From Bosea sp. BIWAKO-01 (lineage in GTDB: Bacteria; Pseudomonadota; Alphaproteobacteria; Rhizobiales; Beijerinckiaceae), in the NCBI RefSeq assembly GCF_001748145.1, contig NZ_BCQA01000001.1, forward strand, positions 2,444,501 through 2,508,500: DNA of 64,000 nucleotides, written 5' to 3'. Position numbers and translations under genes: made by a program. Below the pieces are notes generated by a model that saw nothing but the letters and a program-made list of their open reading frames with translations, was not told where the DNA came from and made no database searches. This document shows, piece after piece, positions 29,434-39,440 of this stretch; within the stretch, counting starts at the first letter, position 1; each line of letters opens with the position of its first letter.

Positions 29434-29546
29434 AGCATGCTGCGGAAAAGTGGCAACGGTTTTTCGCACTGAGCATGCTCTAAGCTATTAGAGTCGATCA
29501 CGTTTTCTGCGTTTGGACGGTTTCGTCCAAACGCAGCGTGATCTAG
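29431..29546 (+). repeat. Dispersed two-hairpin repeat, copy A
   Basis: A 116-bp element made of two palindromes. The first is agagcatgct...agcatgctct around an aaaaagtggcaacggttttt core. The second is gatcacg...cgtgatc enclosing ctgcgtttggacg and cgtccaaacgcag. A nearly identical copy (about 90 percent by eye) lies in reverse orientation at 45875-45990. The LacI stop codon is the first three bases. The form resembles the mobile palindromic repeats of rhizobial genomes. Confidence 0.7.
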
Positions 29547-29553
29547 AGCCCGC

Positions 29554-30453
29554 TCACGGATCATTCGCGGGTTTGGCGTTGAGCGCGCGATAGGCGCGCA
29601 CGACCTGCGAATCGTCGCGCGCGCCATGGCCGAGTCCCGAGCTCGCCAGAAACATCTGATGTGCAGCGGCGGCGAGCGGCAGTGCCGCCCTGGCGGCCCG
29701 CCCGGCATCGAGCACGATCCCGAGATCCTTGACGAAAATGTCGACCGCACTGGCGACGGGGGCATCGTCCAGCAGCATGCGCGGACCGCGATCCCGCAGC
29801 ATCCAAGACGAGGCGGCCGAGCCGCCCATGATCTCGAAGAGGATCCTGCCGTCGATCCCCGCCTTCTCGGCGAGCGAGAGCGCTTCGGCCGCTACCGCGA
29901 TATGGACGCCGCAGAGCAGTTGGTTGACCGTCTTCACGGTCGCACCCTGCCCGGGCTTCTGGCCGACATGGAAGACCTTGTCGCCCATCGCATCGAGCAC
30001 GGGCTTCGCCAGTGCGAAACTCTCCTGCGGCGCACCGACCATGATGGTCAGGGTTGCGCCGCGTGCGCCGCTGATGCCGCCGGAGACGGGGGCATCGACG
30101 AAGTGACGGCCGGTTTTCGTGACTTCCGTCGCAATCGCCTCGACCTCGCCGGGAGGGCAGGTCGCCATCAGCAGCACGCTTGCGCCGGGAGCGAGTGCCG
30201 CCAGGGCGTCGGCCTCGAACAGGACCGAGCGCGCCTGCGCGGCATTGACGACCATCATGACGAGCGCATCGGCATCCCTTGCGGCCGTGGCTGCGCTCTC
30301 GGCAGCGTGGCCCCCGGCTGAAACCAGCGCCTCGCGAGCGCTCTCGCGCATATCGAAGCCGGTGACCCGGAACTGACGCTTCACGAGGTTCTCGGCCATC
30401 GGCGCGCCCATGGCGCCGAGCCCGACGAAGGCGATGGATTTGATCTCGTTCAC
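29554..30453 (-). CDS. 3-hydroxyisobutyrate-dehydrogenase family, L-threonate-dehydrogenase-like (LtnD-like)
   Basis: A 299-residue NAD(P)-dependent beta-hydroxyacid dehydrogenase. The cofactor loop is AFVGLGAMGAPMAENLVKR (8-26), the substrate motif is DAPVSGGISGARGATL (around 119-134), and the catalytic lysine is in ATVKTVNQLLCGVHIA (near 170). The KxxxQLLxGVHI form is seen in L-threonate dehydrogenases. It is the last gene before the sugar ABC operon read on the same strand, but a terminator-like hairpin separates them. The tetronate assignment is inference; tartronate semialdehyde reductase is an alternative. Confidence 0.82.
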   Translation of the reverse strand: MNEIKSIAFVGLGAMGAPMAENLVKRQFRVTGFDMRESAREALVSAGGHAAESAATAARDADALVMMVVNAAQARSVLFEADALAALAPGASVLLMATCPPGEVEAIATEVTKTGRHFVDAPVSGGISGARGATLTIMVGAPQESFALAKPVLDAMGDKVFHVGQKPGQGATVKTVNQLLCGVHIAVAAEALSLAEKAGIDGRILFEIMGGSAASSWMLRDRGPRMLLDDAPVASAVDIFVKDLGIVLDAGRAARAALPLAAAAHQMFLASSGLGHGARDDSQVVRAYRALNAKPANDP

Positions 30454-30476
30454 GAACGCAGTCCCTCAAACGCAAA

Positions 30477-30495
30477 CGGGGCCCGGCGGGCCCCG
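30477..30495 (-). terminator. Hairpin after the sugar ABC operon
   Basis: Cggggccc (30477-30484) pairs with gggccccg (30488-30495) around three bases. Read on the minus strand it is followed by tttgcgttt. It lies just after the stop of the last ABC permease gene and before the LtnD-like gene. The T-run is broken, so the call is moderate. Confidence 0.5.
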
Positions 30496-30500
30496 CTGGA

Positions 30501-31406
30501 TTATTCCTTCACCGCTCCGGTCATCGACGAGACGTAATGCTCGACGAAGAAGGAGTAGAGAATGACGACCGGGAGCGAGCCGAGCAGCGCACCGGCCATC
30601 AGCGCCCCCCATTCATAGACGTCCCCGCGCACCAGCTCGGTGAGGACGCCGACCGCGACGGTCTTGTTCTCCGAGGACTGGATGAAGGTGAGCGCGTAGA
30701 TGAACTCGTTCCAGGAGAGGGTAAAGGCGAAGATGCCAGCCGAGATCAGCCCTGGCACCGCCAGCGGCAGGATGATCTTGACCAGGATCTGCCAGCGGCT
30801 GGCGCCGTCGACGAGCGCGCATTCCTCCAGCTCGTAGGGGATCGAGCGGAAATAGCCCATCAACAGCCAGGTGCAGAACGGTACCAGGAAGGTCGGATAG
30901 GTGAAGATCAGCGCGAGCTTGGTGTCGTAGATGCCGAAGTTGAAGATCAGCACGGCGAGCGGGATGAACAGGATCGAGGGCGGGACGAGATAGGCGAGGA
31001 AGATCGCCAGGCCGGTGAACCGCGAGCCGGTGAAGCGCAGGCGCTCGATCGCATAGGCGGCGAACACGGCGGCGGTGAGCGACAGGATCGTCGAACCGAT
31101 CGAGACCACGATCGTGTTGAGCAGCCAGTGCGGATAGGTGGTCTCGAACAGCAGATATTTGATGTGGCGCAGCGTAGGCTCGCCCGGCCAGAGCGGGTTA
31201 TGGCTCTTGAAATCCGTGAGCTCGTGGTTGGGCTTCAGCGCCGTCACGCCCATCCAGTAGAACGGAAACAGCAGCACGAAGATGAAGACGAGGAGCGGCA
31301 GCCAGGTGGTCACCAGCCGACGCGGCAGGTTGGCCATGTAGCTGGTGCCGACGCTTTCGTCGGTGAGCTGAACGCGCGGGGTTGTCTGTTGACTGATGTC
31401 GGTCAT
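30501..31406 (-). CDS. Carbohydrate ABC transporter permease (MalG-type)
   Basis: A 301-residue inner-membrane permease with six helices. The N-terminal cytoplasmic stretch leads to a first helix LPLLVFIFVLLFPFYWMGV. The EAA loop that contacts the ATPase reads LEECALVDGASRWQILVKIILPLAVPG (about residues 200-226). It pairs with the permease encoded immediately upstream, 11 bases away. The start at 31406 is chosen because longer reading frames run through the upstream permease. Together with the binding protein and UgpC-type ATPase it forms a complete importer for a sugar or polyol. Confidence 0.9.
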   Translation of the reverse strand: MTDISQQTTPRVQLTDESVGTSYMANLPRRLVTTWLPLLVFIFVLLFPFYWMGVTALKPNHELTDFKSHNPLWPGEPTLRHIKYLLFETTYPHWLLNTIVVSIGSTILSLTAAVFAAYAIERLRFTGSRFTGLAIFLAYLVPPSILFIPLAVLIFNFGIYDTKLALIFTYPTFLVPFCTWLLMGYFRSIPYELEECALVDGASRWQILVKIILPLAVPGLISAGIFAFTLSWNEFIYALTFIQSSENKTVAVGVLTELVRGDVYEWGALMAGALLGSLPVVILYSFFVEHYVSSMTGAVKE

Positions 31407-31417
31407 CGCTGGCGTCC

Positions 31418-32365
31418 TCAGTCCGCGCCGCCCTGCTGCCATTTCCGCCTTTGCAGACCGAAATAGCTGAACAGGATCGCTCCGAGCAGGAAGGGGATCA
31501 TGGCGACCGCGATCGCCGCGCCTTCGCCGAGCTGGCCACCCGGAATGGCGCGCTGGAAGGAGAGGGTCGCCATCAGGTGAGTGGCGTTGAGCGGGCCGCC
31601 GCGGGTCAGCACGTAGATGAGCTGGAAATCGGTGAAGGTGAACAGCACCGAGAAGGTCATCACGACTGCGATGATCGGCGAGAGCAGCGGCAGGGTGATG
31701 AAACGGAAGCGCTGCCAGTTGGTCGCGCCGTCGAGCATCGCGGCCTCGTAGAGCGAGGGCGAAATGGTCTGCAGGCCGGCCAGCAGCGAGATCGCGACGA
31801 AGGGAATGCCACGCCAGACATTGGCCGCGATGACCGAGGCGCGCGCATTCGTGGTGTCGCCGAGGAAGTTGATATTGGTCGAGATCAGGCCAAGCTCCTT
31901 CAGAGCCCAGGAGATCACCGAGAACTGGGTGTCGAAGATCCACCAGAAGGCGATCGCCGAGAGCACGGTCGGCACGACCCAGGGCAGCAGTACGATGGCG
32001 CGGATGAAGGCCTTGAAGGGCAGGTGCTCATTCAAGAGCAGCGCCAGCCAGAGCCCGAGCGCGAATTTCAGGGCCGAGGCGACGACCGTGTAGAGGATGG
32101 TGTTGAAGACCGCGAGCCGGAACACCGAGTCCGTGAGCAGTGACTCGTAGTTCTCGAGGCCGATGAACACGCCTGCCCGGCCGATGCGGGTATCGGTGAA
32201 GCCGAGCCAGACGCCAAGCACCAGCGGCCAGGCGAGGAAGACAAGCAAGAAGATGGCCGCAGGGACCATGAAGAGCAGGCCGAGGCCGTTGCGGCTCTGG
32301 CTCAGTCGCGACAGCAACGAAGGCTTGGCGCGCTCGGTTGGCCGCGCAAGTGCGGTGTCAGCCAT
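31418..32365 (-). CDS. Sugar ABC transporter permease (MalF-type)
   Basis: A 315-residue inner-membrane permease with six helices after a charged N-terminus. The first helix is GLLFMVPAAIFLLVFLAWP and the EAA loop reads LYEAAMLDGATNWQRFRFITLPLLSP (around residues 213-238), as in MalF/UgpA partners. The start at 32365 follows AGGGAGG at good spacing. It lies between the binding protein gene and the second permease gene in one minus-strand operon. Confidence 0.9.
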   Translation of the reverse strand: MADTALARPTERAKPSLLSRLSQSRNGLGLLFMVPAAIFLLVFLAWPLVLGVWLGFTDTRIGRAGVFIGLENYESLLTDSVFRLAVFNTILYTVVASALKFALGLWLALLLNEHLPFKAFIRAIVLLPWVVPTVLSAIAFWWIFDTQFSVISWALKELGLISTNINFLGDTTNARASVIAANVWRGIPFVAISLLAGLQTISPSLYEAAMLDGATNWQRFRFITLPLLSPIIAVVMTFSVLFTFTDFQLIYVLTRGGPLNATHLMATLSFQRAIPGGQLGEGAAIAVAMIPFLLGAILFSYFGLQRRKWQQGGAD

Positions 32366-32446
32366 AAGGGCCTCCCTGGAATGCAGGGCCGGCGGCAATC
32401 CGCCGCCGGCAGGCGCGGCCATGGCCGCGCCGTCTCATCGCAGCGA

Positions 32447-33766
32447 TCAGACGCGGTAGTAGCGGTTGATGCGCGCCTCGGCCCGCTTGATCGCTTCCTC
32501 AGGCGTACGCTGTCCGGTCGCGCCCTCGGCGAACATGTCGAGCAGGACATAGTCGGCCATGACCGCCGCCGAGGCATAGCCGAGCGGGCCGGAATAGCCG
32601 TTCGGCCGCAGCGTTTCGGAGGCCCGCTGATAGGGGGTGTGGACCGGGTCCGAGGTCCAGACCGGATTATTGGCATAGGCCTTCAGCGGCTGGCAGCAAT
32701 AGGCGCTCGCCTGGGTGATCCAGGTCGGCATCTGCTCCTGCTCATACATGAACTGGAGATAGGCCTGCGCCGCCTGCGGGAACTTCGTGTACTTGAACAC
32801 GACGCAGGAGGTCGTCTGGTGCAGCTCGACAGACTGGCCAATCGGGCCGACCGGCAGATTGGCCGATTTGATGTCCTTGGCCATGTCAGCAAGCTTCGGA
32901 TCATTCTTGGCCGAATAATACAGCGAGACGCCGTTGGCCGTGACCGAAACTTCGCCGGCCAGGAAGGCACGGTTGTTGTTGATGTCGAGCCAGCTTTCCG
33001 TGCCCGGGATGAAGGTCTTGTAGAGCTCGGCGGCATATTTGATCGCGGCCACCGTCTCGGGGCTGTTGATCGCGACCTTGCCGTTGTCGTCGACGGTACG
33101 GCCGCCATGGCTCCAGAGCAGCCAATGAGCGAAGTTGTTGCCATCGCCGACGGCCTTGCCAAGCGCGAAACCGGCCGGGTGGCCCTTGCCCTTCAGCGCC
33201 TTGCAGAGATCGAGGAACGCGTCGGTCTTGGTCGGGAAGGTCGAGTGGCCGGCTTCCTTGACCCAGCTCTCGCGATACAGGATCGCGTTCGCGATGGCCG
33301 CCAGCGGCAGGCCGATGAACTTGCCGTCCTTCTTGGTGTAGCCTTCGAGGCCGGGATACCAGCCGCCATATTTGCCGCCGAGATAATTGGCGAGGTCGGA
33401 GACGTCGAGCAGCTTGTCGGGATACTGGAAGGCGTCGTCGAACCAGACGAAGACGATGTCGGGGCCGGCGCCGACATTGGCCGCGACCGCTGCCTTCGGA
33501 CGGATGTCCTCCCAGCCTTCCTTGTCGATACGGACCTGAACACCGGTCGCATCCGTGAACTTCTTGGTATTGGCGAGCCAGGCGTCTTCCTCACCCTTGA
33601 CGAAGGGGGCCCAGCGCAGGACGCGCAATTGAGCGCCTGGCTCGGGGGTGAATTTTGGCGCGGCCGCCTGGGCGAAGGCGGGGGCGGTTCCCAACTGACC
33701 CATCAGGCCGGCGCCCGCGGCTACGCCCGCGCTGCCCAGCAGCATATCGCGTCTCGAAATCGTCAT
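32447..33766 (-). CDS. Sugar ABC transporter substrate-binding protein (Tat-exported)
   Basis: A 439-residue periplasmic binding protein of extracellular solute-binding family 1. The signal peptide carries SRRDMLLGSAGVAAGAG and ends with AFAQA near residue 33, a twin-arginine type. The mature protein has LRVLRWAPFVKGEEDAWLAN, DIVFVWFDDAFQYPD and a C-terminal EQMPTWITQASAY. The start at 33766 follows AAGGAAA. It is read from the same direction as the two permeases, 81 bases before the first. A folded-export signal for a sugar-binding protein suggests a cofactor or fast folding, but this is common in rhizobia. Confidence 0.9.
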   Translation of the reverse strand: MTISRRDMLLGSAGVAAGAGLMGQLGTAPAFAQAAAPKFTPEPGAQLRVLRWAPFVKGEEDAWLANTKKFTDATGVQVRIDKEGWEDIRPKAAVAANVGAGPDIVFVWFDDAFQYPDKLLDVSDLANYLGGKYGGWYPGLEGYTKKDGKFIGLPLAAIANAILYRESWVKEAGHSTFPTKTDAFLDLCKALKGKGHPAGFALGKAVGDGNNFAHWLLWSHGGRTVDDNGKVAINSPETVAAIKYAAELYKTFIPGTESWLDINNNRAFLAGEVSVTANGVSLYYSAKNDPKLADMAKDIKSANLPVGPIGQSVELHQTTSCVVFKYTKFPQAAQAYLQFMYEQEQMPTWITQASAYCCQPLKAYANNPVWTSDPVHTPYQRASETLRPNGYSGPLGYASAAVMADYVLLDMFAEGATGQRTPEEAIKRAEARINRYYRV

Positions 33767-33946
33767 TGGTTGTTTCCTTCCCGGAAAGGCGGGACCTTTT
33801 TTGTGTCGCCTGCGACCCGTCCCTGGAAGTCGTCGCCGGCTCTTTTGGCTGCGCCAGGCCACCCAGCATGTGAGCCGGCCTGTCGTAACGTCATGTCATG
33901 CGGGCCAAGGCGCAATCAGGCGCGGGCCTACGCAGCGGTCTGAAGC

Positions 33947-34999
<1,053 letters not shown>

Positions 35000-35156
35000 C
35001 TGAACCCTCTCCCGGACTTATGTTTCCTCTGGGGTCCGGTATCGTCCCGTGTCCGGGCACTCCGCACCGCCGCTGCTGTCGGCTTCTCGTGACCGACCGA
35101 CGAAAAACGCCGCAGACCAGGCAGTGCCTGTTGCGCCGGGTTCCATCTACGATAAA

Positions 35157-35172
35157 GTCATACGATACGGAC
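35157..35172. promoter_or_regulatory. Possible GntR half-site upstream of the ABC operon
   Basis: The sequence gtcata at 35157-35162 followed by cgatac and ggac repeats the left half of the full palindrome found at 36024-36040. It lies between the divergent ATPase and GntR genes. Only one half matches well, so it is a weaker candidate operator. Confidence 0.3.
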
Positions 35173-35257
35173 AGGCGTGTCAAGCGCCGGAATCGTTCCA
35201 ATGAAACCGCCTTCCGGCAGCTTGGGAACGATTGAAAACGGGTGAGGACGCCAGCAG

Positions 35258-36019
35258 ATGCGGGTGCGCGACTTTTCGCGGCCGACGACCCTGAATCCCG
35301 ACCGCCTGTTCGGGCAGGTGGCTCAGAAGCTCGCGGTCGCGATCATTTCAGGGACGTTCAAGGCCGGCGAACTGTTGCCGAACGAGGCCGATCTGAAGTC
35401 CGAAATCTCGGTCTCGCGCACCGCCTATCGCGAAGCTGTGAAGTACCTGACGGCGAAAGGGCTGGTCGAGGCGCGCCCCAAGAGCGGCACGCGGGTGGCG
35501 CCGCGCGACGGCTGGAACCTGCTCGATCCCGACGTGCTGTCCTGGCATTTCGAGGCCGACCCGAACGAGAAATTCATTCGTGACCTGTTCGAGTTGCGCA
35601 GTTTTGTCGAGCCGAGCGCTGCGCGCCTTGCGGCCCTGCGGCGTACACCCGCCGATCTCGTGCGAATCCAGGCGGGCTATCACGGCATGATCGACAACCC
35701 GCCCTATGCCGAGGCAACCATTCGTGCCGACCTGGCTTTCCACGAGGCGATCCTCGCTGCCGCGCAGAATTCGACGCTGCAATGCCTGGCAAGTGTCGTC
35801 TCGGCGACGATCCAATGGTCGCTGCTGCTGAAGTCGGGAGACGATCAGGGCTTCTATGTCACGTCGCTGTTCGATCACGAGCGGGTGCTGGATGCGATCA
35901 CCCAGCGGGACGGTGATCTCGCCGCGGCCCGGATGAGTGCGCTGGTGACGGACAGCCTGAACACCACACTCACCTTCCTGGCATGGGCCGGACAGCAGAA
36001 CACCTCGAAAATCGCCTGA
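35258..36019 (+). CDS. GntR family regulator with FCD domain (FadR/DgoR-type)
   Basis: A 253-residue repressor. A winged helix-turn-helix is at residues 15-80 (VAQKLAVAIISGTFKAGELLPNE, then LKSEISVSRTAYREAVKYL, then the wing GLVEARPKSGTRV). An FCD ligand domain follows, with D/H metal-type positions in RADLAFHEAIL and DHERVLDAI. FCD regulators sense sugar acids or carboxylates. The gene is divergent from the sugar ABC operon and followed by a full palindromic site just before a 2-hydroxyacid dehydrogenase gene. It therefore probably regulates both sides. Confidence 0.88.
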   Translation: MRVRDFSRPTTLNPDRLFGQVAQKLAVAIISGTFKAGELLPNEADLKSEISVSRTAYREAVKYLTAKGLVEARPKSGTRVAPRDGWNLLDPDVLSWHFEADPNEKFIRDLFELRSFVEPSAARLAALRRTPADLVRIQAGYHGMIDNPPYAEATIRADLAFHEAILAAAQNSTLQCLASVVSATIQWSLLLKSGDDQGFYVTSLFDHERVLDAITQRDGDLAAARMSALVTDSLNTTLTFLAWAGQQNTSKIA

Positions 36020-36023
36020 ATAA

Positions 36024-36040
36024 GTCATACTACATATGAC
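36024..36040. promoter_or_regulatory. Candidate GntR operator upstream of the 2-hydroxyacid dehydrogenase gene
   Basis: Gtcata (36024-36029) and tatgac (36035-36040) are exact inverted copies around five bases, four bases after the GntR stop. Their size and spacing suit FadR-type GntR dimers, and the half-site also occurs at 35157. Confidence 0.45.
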
Positions 36041-36190
36041 AACGACGCGCTTTTCTCGCTCTGCAGCCCGTGTAGTACTGCTCTGCCGACGCCGCGTGGC
36101 CGAGGCCTTGAGGTTTCGCGATCTAATCGTTTTAAAGAATTGAAATCAAGCCAGCCGCTCCGACACTCACGCCCGACGAAAGTTCACGAT

Positions 36191-37150
36191 ATGACCGACA
36201 TCATCATGACCGGCCCGCTGATGGCCTATGCTGCCGACCAGTTGAAGGCCCGTTTCACGGTGCATGAACTCTGGAAGGCAGAGGACCGGGCCGCCGTGCT
36301 GAAGGAGATCGGCGGCAAGGTTCGTGGCGTCGCCGGCGGCGGCGCGCATGTCAGGATCGACGGCGCGCTGTTCGACGCCCTGCCGAAACTGGAGATCGTT
36401 GCCAATTTCGGCGTCGGTTACGACACCGTCGATGCCAAGGAAGCCGGCAAGCGCGGGCTGATCGTCACCAATACTCCGGACGTGCTGACCGATGAGGTGG
36501 CGGATCTGGCGCTCGGCCTGCTGCTGGCGACGGTGCGCCAGCTGCCGCAGGTCGATCGCTACCTGCGTGCCGGCAAGTGGCTGGAGAAGGCCTATCCGCT
36601 GACGAGCTCGCTGCGGACCCGCAAGGTCGGCATCGTCGGGCTCGGCCGAATCGGCAAGGCAGTGGCGCAGCGTATCGAGGCCTTCGGTCTGGCGGTCAGC
36701 TATCACGGCCGCTCCCGTCAGGCGGACGTGCCCTATCGCTACTATCCTTCGCTGGTCGAGATGGCGGCGGATGTCGATACCCTGATCTCGGTCGCGCCTG
36801 GCGGGGCTTCGACCCATCACATGATCAATGCCGAAGTCCTGAAGGCGCTCGGTCCCAATGGCATCGTCATCAATGTCGGCCGCGGTTCGGTGATCGACGA
36901 ACAGGCGTTGATCGAGGCGCTCAAGAACAAGGTCATCCTTTCGGCCGGCCTCGACGTCTTCGAGGACGAGCCGCGCGTGCCGGCCGAACTGATCGCGATG
37001 GATCATGTGGTGCTGTTGCCGCATGTCGGATCGGCATCGGTGCATACGCGTGAACAGATGGGCCAGCTTCTGGTCGACAACCTGGTTTCATGGTTCGATG
37101 GCAAGGGTCCCCTGACGCCGGTTGCCGAGACGCCATGGAAGAAAGCCTGA
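36191..37150 (+). CDS. 2-hydroxyacid dehydrogenase (D-isomer specific, GhrB-like)
   Basis: A 319-residue NAD(P)-dependent enzyme. The outer catalytic domain is at the N-terminus with VANFGVGYDTVD (around 77-88). The cofactor loop is VGIVGLGRIGKAVAQRI (about 148-164), INVGRGSVIDEQAL carries the conserved arginine, and DVFEDEPRVP (glutamate) and LLPHVGSASVHT (catalytic histidine) follow. Such enzymes reduce glyoxylate, hydroxypyruvate or 2-ketoaldonates. The start at 36191 gives the family length. The palindrome upstream suggests control by the GntR gene before it. Confidence 0.87.
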   Translation: MTDIIMTGPLMAYAADQLKARFTVHELWKAEDRAAVLKEIGGKVRGVAGGGAHVRIDGALFDALPKLEIVANFGVGYDTVDAKEAGKRGLIVTNTPDVLTDEVADLALGLLLATVRQLPQVDRYLRAGKWLEKAYPLTSSLRTRKVGIVGLGRIGKAVAQRIEAFGLAVSYHGRSRQADVPYRYYPSLVEMAADVDTLISVAPGGASTHHMINAEVLKALGPNGIVINVGRGSVIDEQALIEALKNKVILSAGLDVFEDEPRVPAELIAMDHVVLLPHVGSASVHTREQMGQLLVDNLVSWFDGKGPLTPVAETPWKKA

Positions 37151-37170
37151 GACACCGCATTTTGGTCCAG

Positions 37171-38004
37171 ATGAAGCGGGTATGGCTGCCACTTATGGCG
37201 GGCGTCCTTTTCGCGGGGCCCGTACAGGCGCAGAAGCCGCCGCTCCCGAAGGGAGCGGAGACCGCGCCTGACACCGTTCGCCCCTTGATCGGTGCCTGGA
37301 ACCTCGAACAGGTCGGGGCGGCGCGCCAATGCACGATTACCCTTGGAGCGGAACAGTTCGGGCAGGGGCGGCAATTGCGTTTCCCTGCCACCTGCCGGCG
37401 CGCTTTGCCCATTATCGGGCAAATCGTGTCCTGGAGTGTGGCCGAAGGGGGCGGCCTGCGCCTGAATGACGAGGCCGGCAAGGCGGTCATCACGCTCAGC
37501 AAGTCCGGCGCTGGCCTGAACGGCAAGGGCGCGGACGGACAGGACTATCTTCTGGATCCGAAGGATCATCCGCGCAGCGCGCGTCCAGTGCCTCCGAGCG
37601 CGGCAGAACGCGCCGCGACCGCTGCGGCTCGGCCGACCGTCGTGGACCCGGCGGGTGCGCCGGCGCCCGACAGCTTGCCTGGACGCTATGTCACGATGCG
37701 CCAGCAGAACCGCGAGGGATGTCGCCTCATACTTGCGGCGGGCCCCGCAAACTCACCCGGTGGCGCTCCGGCCCGTTTCGACGGACGATGCGACGATACC
37801 GGCTTGACGATCTTCGATCCCGTCGGCTGGCGCTACACTGCCGGGCGTCTTTCGCTGGTTGCGCGCAAGGGGCACAGCGTCGATCTCGTCTTTGAGAACG
37901 GCCAGTGGCGCAAGGACCCGCGGTCGGCGCACCGCTGCTGCTGCGCAAGCTCGCGCCGTAGCAGGTGTCAGACCGCGATCCGCTCGGGCTCGTCGGCATC
38001 GTAA
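37171..38004 (+). CDS. Exported AprI/Inh-like protein with two inhibitor-type domains, frameshifted at the 3' end
   Basis: An exported protein with signal peptide [20 protein letters not shown] and two similar modules. Each begins with a glycine/tryptophan or tyrosine strand ([10 protein letters not shown] near residue 37; [11 protein letters not shown] near 198) and has a cysteine pair (QC.C and GC...C), as in AprI/Inh inhibitors. After QWRKDP the frame runs into arginine/cysteine-rich text and ends inside the convergent dctA gene. Moving one base near 37917 gives [13 protein letters not shown] and a stop at 37959-37961, before dctA. I infer a lost C in a CCCC run, real or a sequencing error. 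The target is unknown. Confidence 0.7.
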   Translation: MKRVWLPLMAGVLFAGPVQAQKPPLPKGAETAPDTVRPLIGAWNLEQVGAARQCTITLGAEQFGQGRQLRFPATCRRALPIIGQIVSWSVAEGGGLRLNDEAGKAVITLSKSGAGLNGKGADGQDYLLDPKDHPRSARPVPPSAAERAATAAARPTVVDPAGAPAPDSLPGRYVTMRQQNREGCRLILAAGPANSPGGAPARFDGRCDDTGLTIFDPVGWRYTAGRLSLVARKGHSVDLVFENGQWRKDPRSAHRCCCASSRRSRCQTAIRSGSSAS

Positions 38005-39287
38005 TCGGCTTCCTTGGCGAGGATGCGCTGCATGCGACGTTCGTCGAGCGAGTTCTCCCATTTCGCCACGACGATCGTCGCGACCCCGTTGCCGATCAGG
38101 TTGGTCAGGGCGCGCGCCTCCGACATGAAGCGGTCGATGCCGAGGATCAGGGCGATCGACGCCACAGGGATGGTGCCGACAGAGGCCAGCGTTGCAGCGA
38201 GCACGATGAAGCCGGAGCCCGTGACGCCGGCCGCGCCTTTCGAGGTCAGCAGCAGCACCGCGATGATGCCGATCTCTTGCGACAGGCTCAGCTCGGTATT
38301 GGTTGCCTGGGCTAGGAAGATCGCAGCCATCGTCAGATAGATGCAGGTGCCGTCGAGGTTGAAGGAATAGCCGGTCGGGATCACCAAACCGACGACGTTC
38401 TCCTTGCAGCCGAGATAGCTCATCTTGGCGATCATCCGTGGCAGGACGCTCTCGGACGAGGAGGTGCCAAGCACGATCAGCAGCTCTTCCTTTATGTAGG
38501 CGATGAACCTCACGATGCTGAAACCGTGCAGCCGGGCGATCGTGCCGAGCACCAGGAATATGAAGAGCAGGCAGGTCGTATAGAAGGCGGCCATGAAGCT
38601 GCCCAGCGACAGCAGCGTGCCGATGCCGAATTTTCCGATCGTGAAGGCCATCGCGCCGAAAGCACCGATCGGTGCCGCCTTCATGATGATGCCGACGATC
38701 TTGAAGAAGACCTGCGCGATATCGTCGACGAAGTGGAGGACCGGTTTGCCGCGCTCGCCGAGCATCTGCAGACCGAAGGCAAAGAGCAACGCGAAGAACA
38801 GTACCTGCAGGATTTCGCCGGTTGCGAAGGCGCCGACCACTGTCGTCGGGATGATGTCCATCAGGAAGCCGATCGTGCTCTGTTCCTTCGCCTTGGTCGT
38901 GAATGCAGAGATGGCGCTGGTGTCGAGCCCGCCGACATTGACACTCATGCCGACGCCGGGCTTCCAGAGATTGATGACGATGAGCCCGACGATGAGGGCA
39001 AGTGTCGTCACGACTTCGAAATAGAGCAGCGCCTTCACGCCGACGCGGCCGACCTTCTTCATGTCGTCCATCGAGGCGACGCCGTGGACGACGGTGAGGA
39101 AGATGATCGGCGCGATGACCATCTTGATGGCCTTGATGAAGGCATCGCCGAGCGGCTTCATCGCTTCGCCGGTGTGCGGATAGAAATGCCCGACGAGCAC
39201 CCCGATCGCGATGGCGGTCAGCACCTGGACATAGAGATGCGTCCACCAGGGACCCTGATGACCGCGCGTAATCGCAGCTGTCGACAT
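37968..39287 (-). CDS. dctA: C4-dicarboxylate transporter DctA (DAACS family)
   Basis: A 439-residue inner-membrane symporter that imports succinate, fumarate and malate with sodium or protons. Family segments are [21 protein letters not shown], then [15 protein letters not shown] (the serine-rich reentrant loop, around residue 275), [16 protein letters not shown] and [21 protein letters not shown]. The ending DEPERIAV follows [13 protein letters not shown]. The length is standard. It stands alone, convergent with the inhibitor-like gene. No dctB/dctD two-component genes are beside it. Confidence 0.95.
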   Translation of the reverse strand: MSTAAITRGHQGPWWTHLYVQVLTAIAIGVLVGHFYPHTGEAMKPLGDAFIKAIKMVIAPIIFLTVVHGVASMDDMKKVGRVGVKALLYFEVVTTLALIVGLIVINLWKPGVGMSVNVGGLDTSAISAFTTKAKEQSTIGFLMDIIPTTVVGAFATGEILQVLFFALLFAFGLQMLGERGKPVLHFVDDIAQVFFKIVGIIMKAAPIGAFGAMAFTIGKFGIGTLLSLGSFMAAFYTTCLLFIFLVLGTIARLHGFSIVRFIAYIKEELLIVLGTSSSESVLPRMIAKMSYLGCKENVVGLVIPTGYSFNLDGTCIYLTMAAIFLAQATNTELSLSQEIGIIAVLLLTSKGAAGVTGSGFIVLAATLASVGTIPVASIALILGIDRFMSEARALTNLIGNGVATIVVAKWENSLDERRMQRILAKEADYDADEPERIAV

Positions 39288-39440
39288 GGGCAGTCCCTCA
39301 AGACGCGCACTTGTCTCCGTGCGTGTGCGGGAAAATGCTACGCTCGTACTGGCCCCCCGACAAGCGAAACGCGGCGCTGCGGTCGGAGCTGCGCCGCGTC
39401 CTGTGGCCTGGCCGCAGACGTTACTCGGCCGCCTCGACCT

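Noticed and set aside
30501..31943. A 480-codon reading of the MalG-type permease
   Set aside because: The extra N-terminus overlaps the MalF-type permease gene and is arginine-rich; the ATG at 31406 gives the family length.
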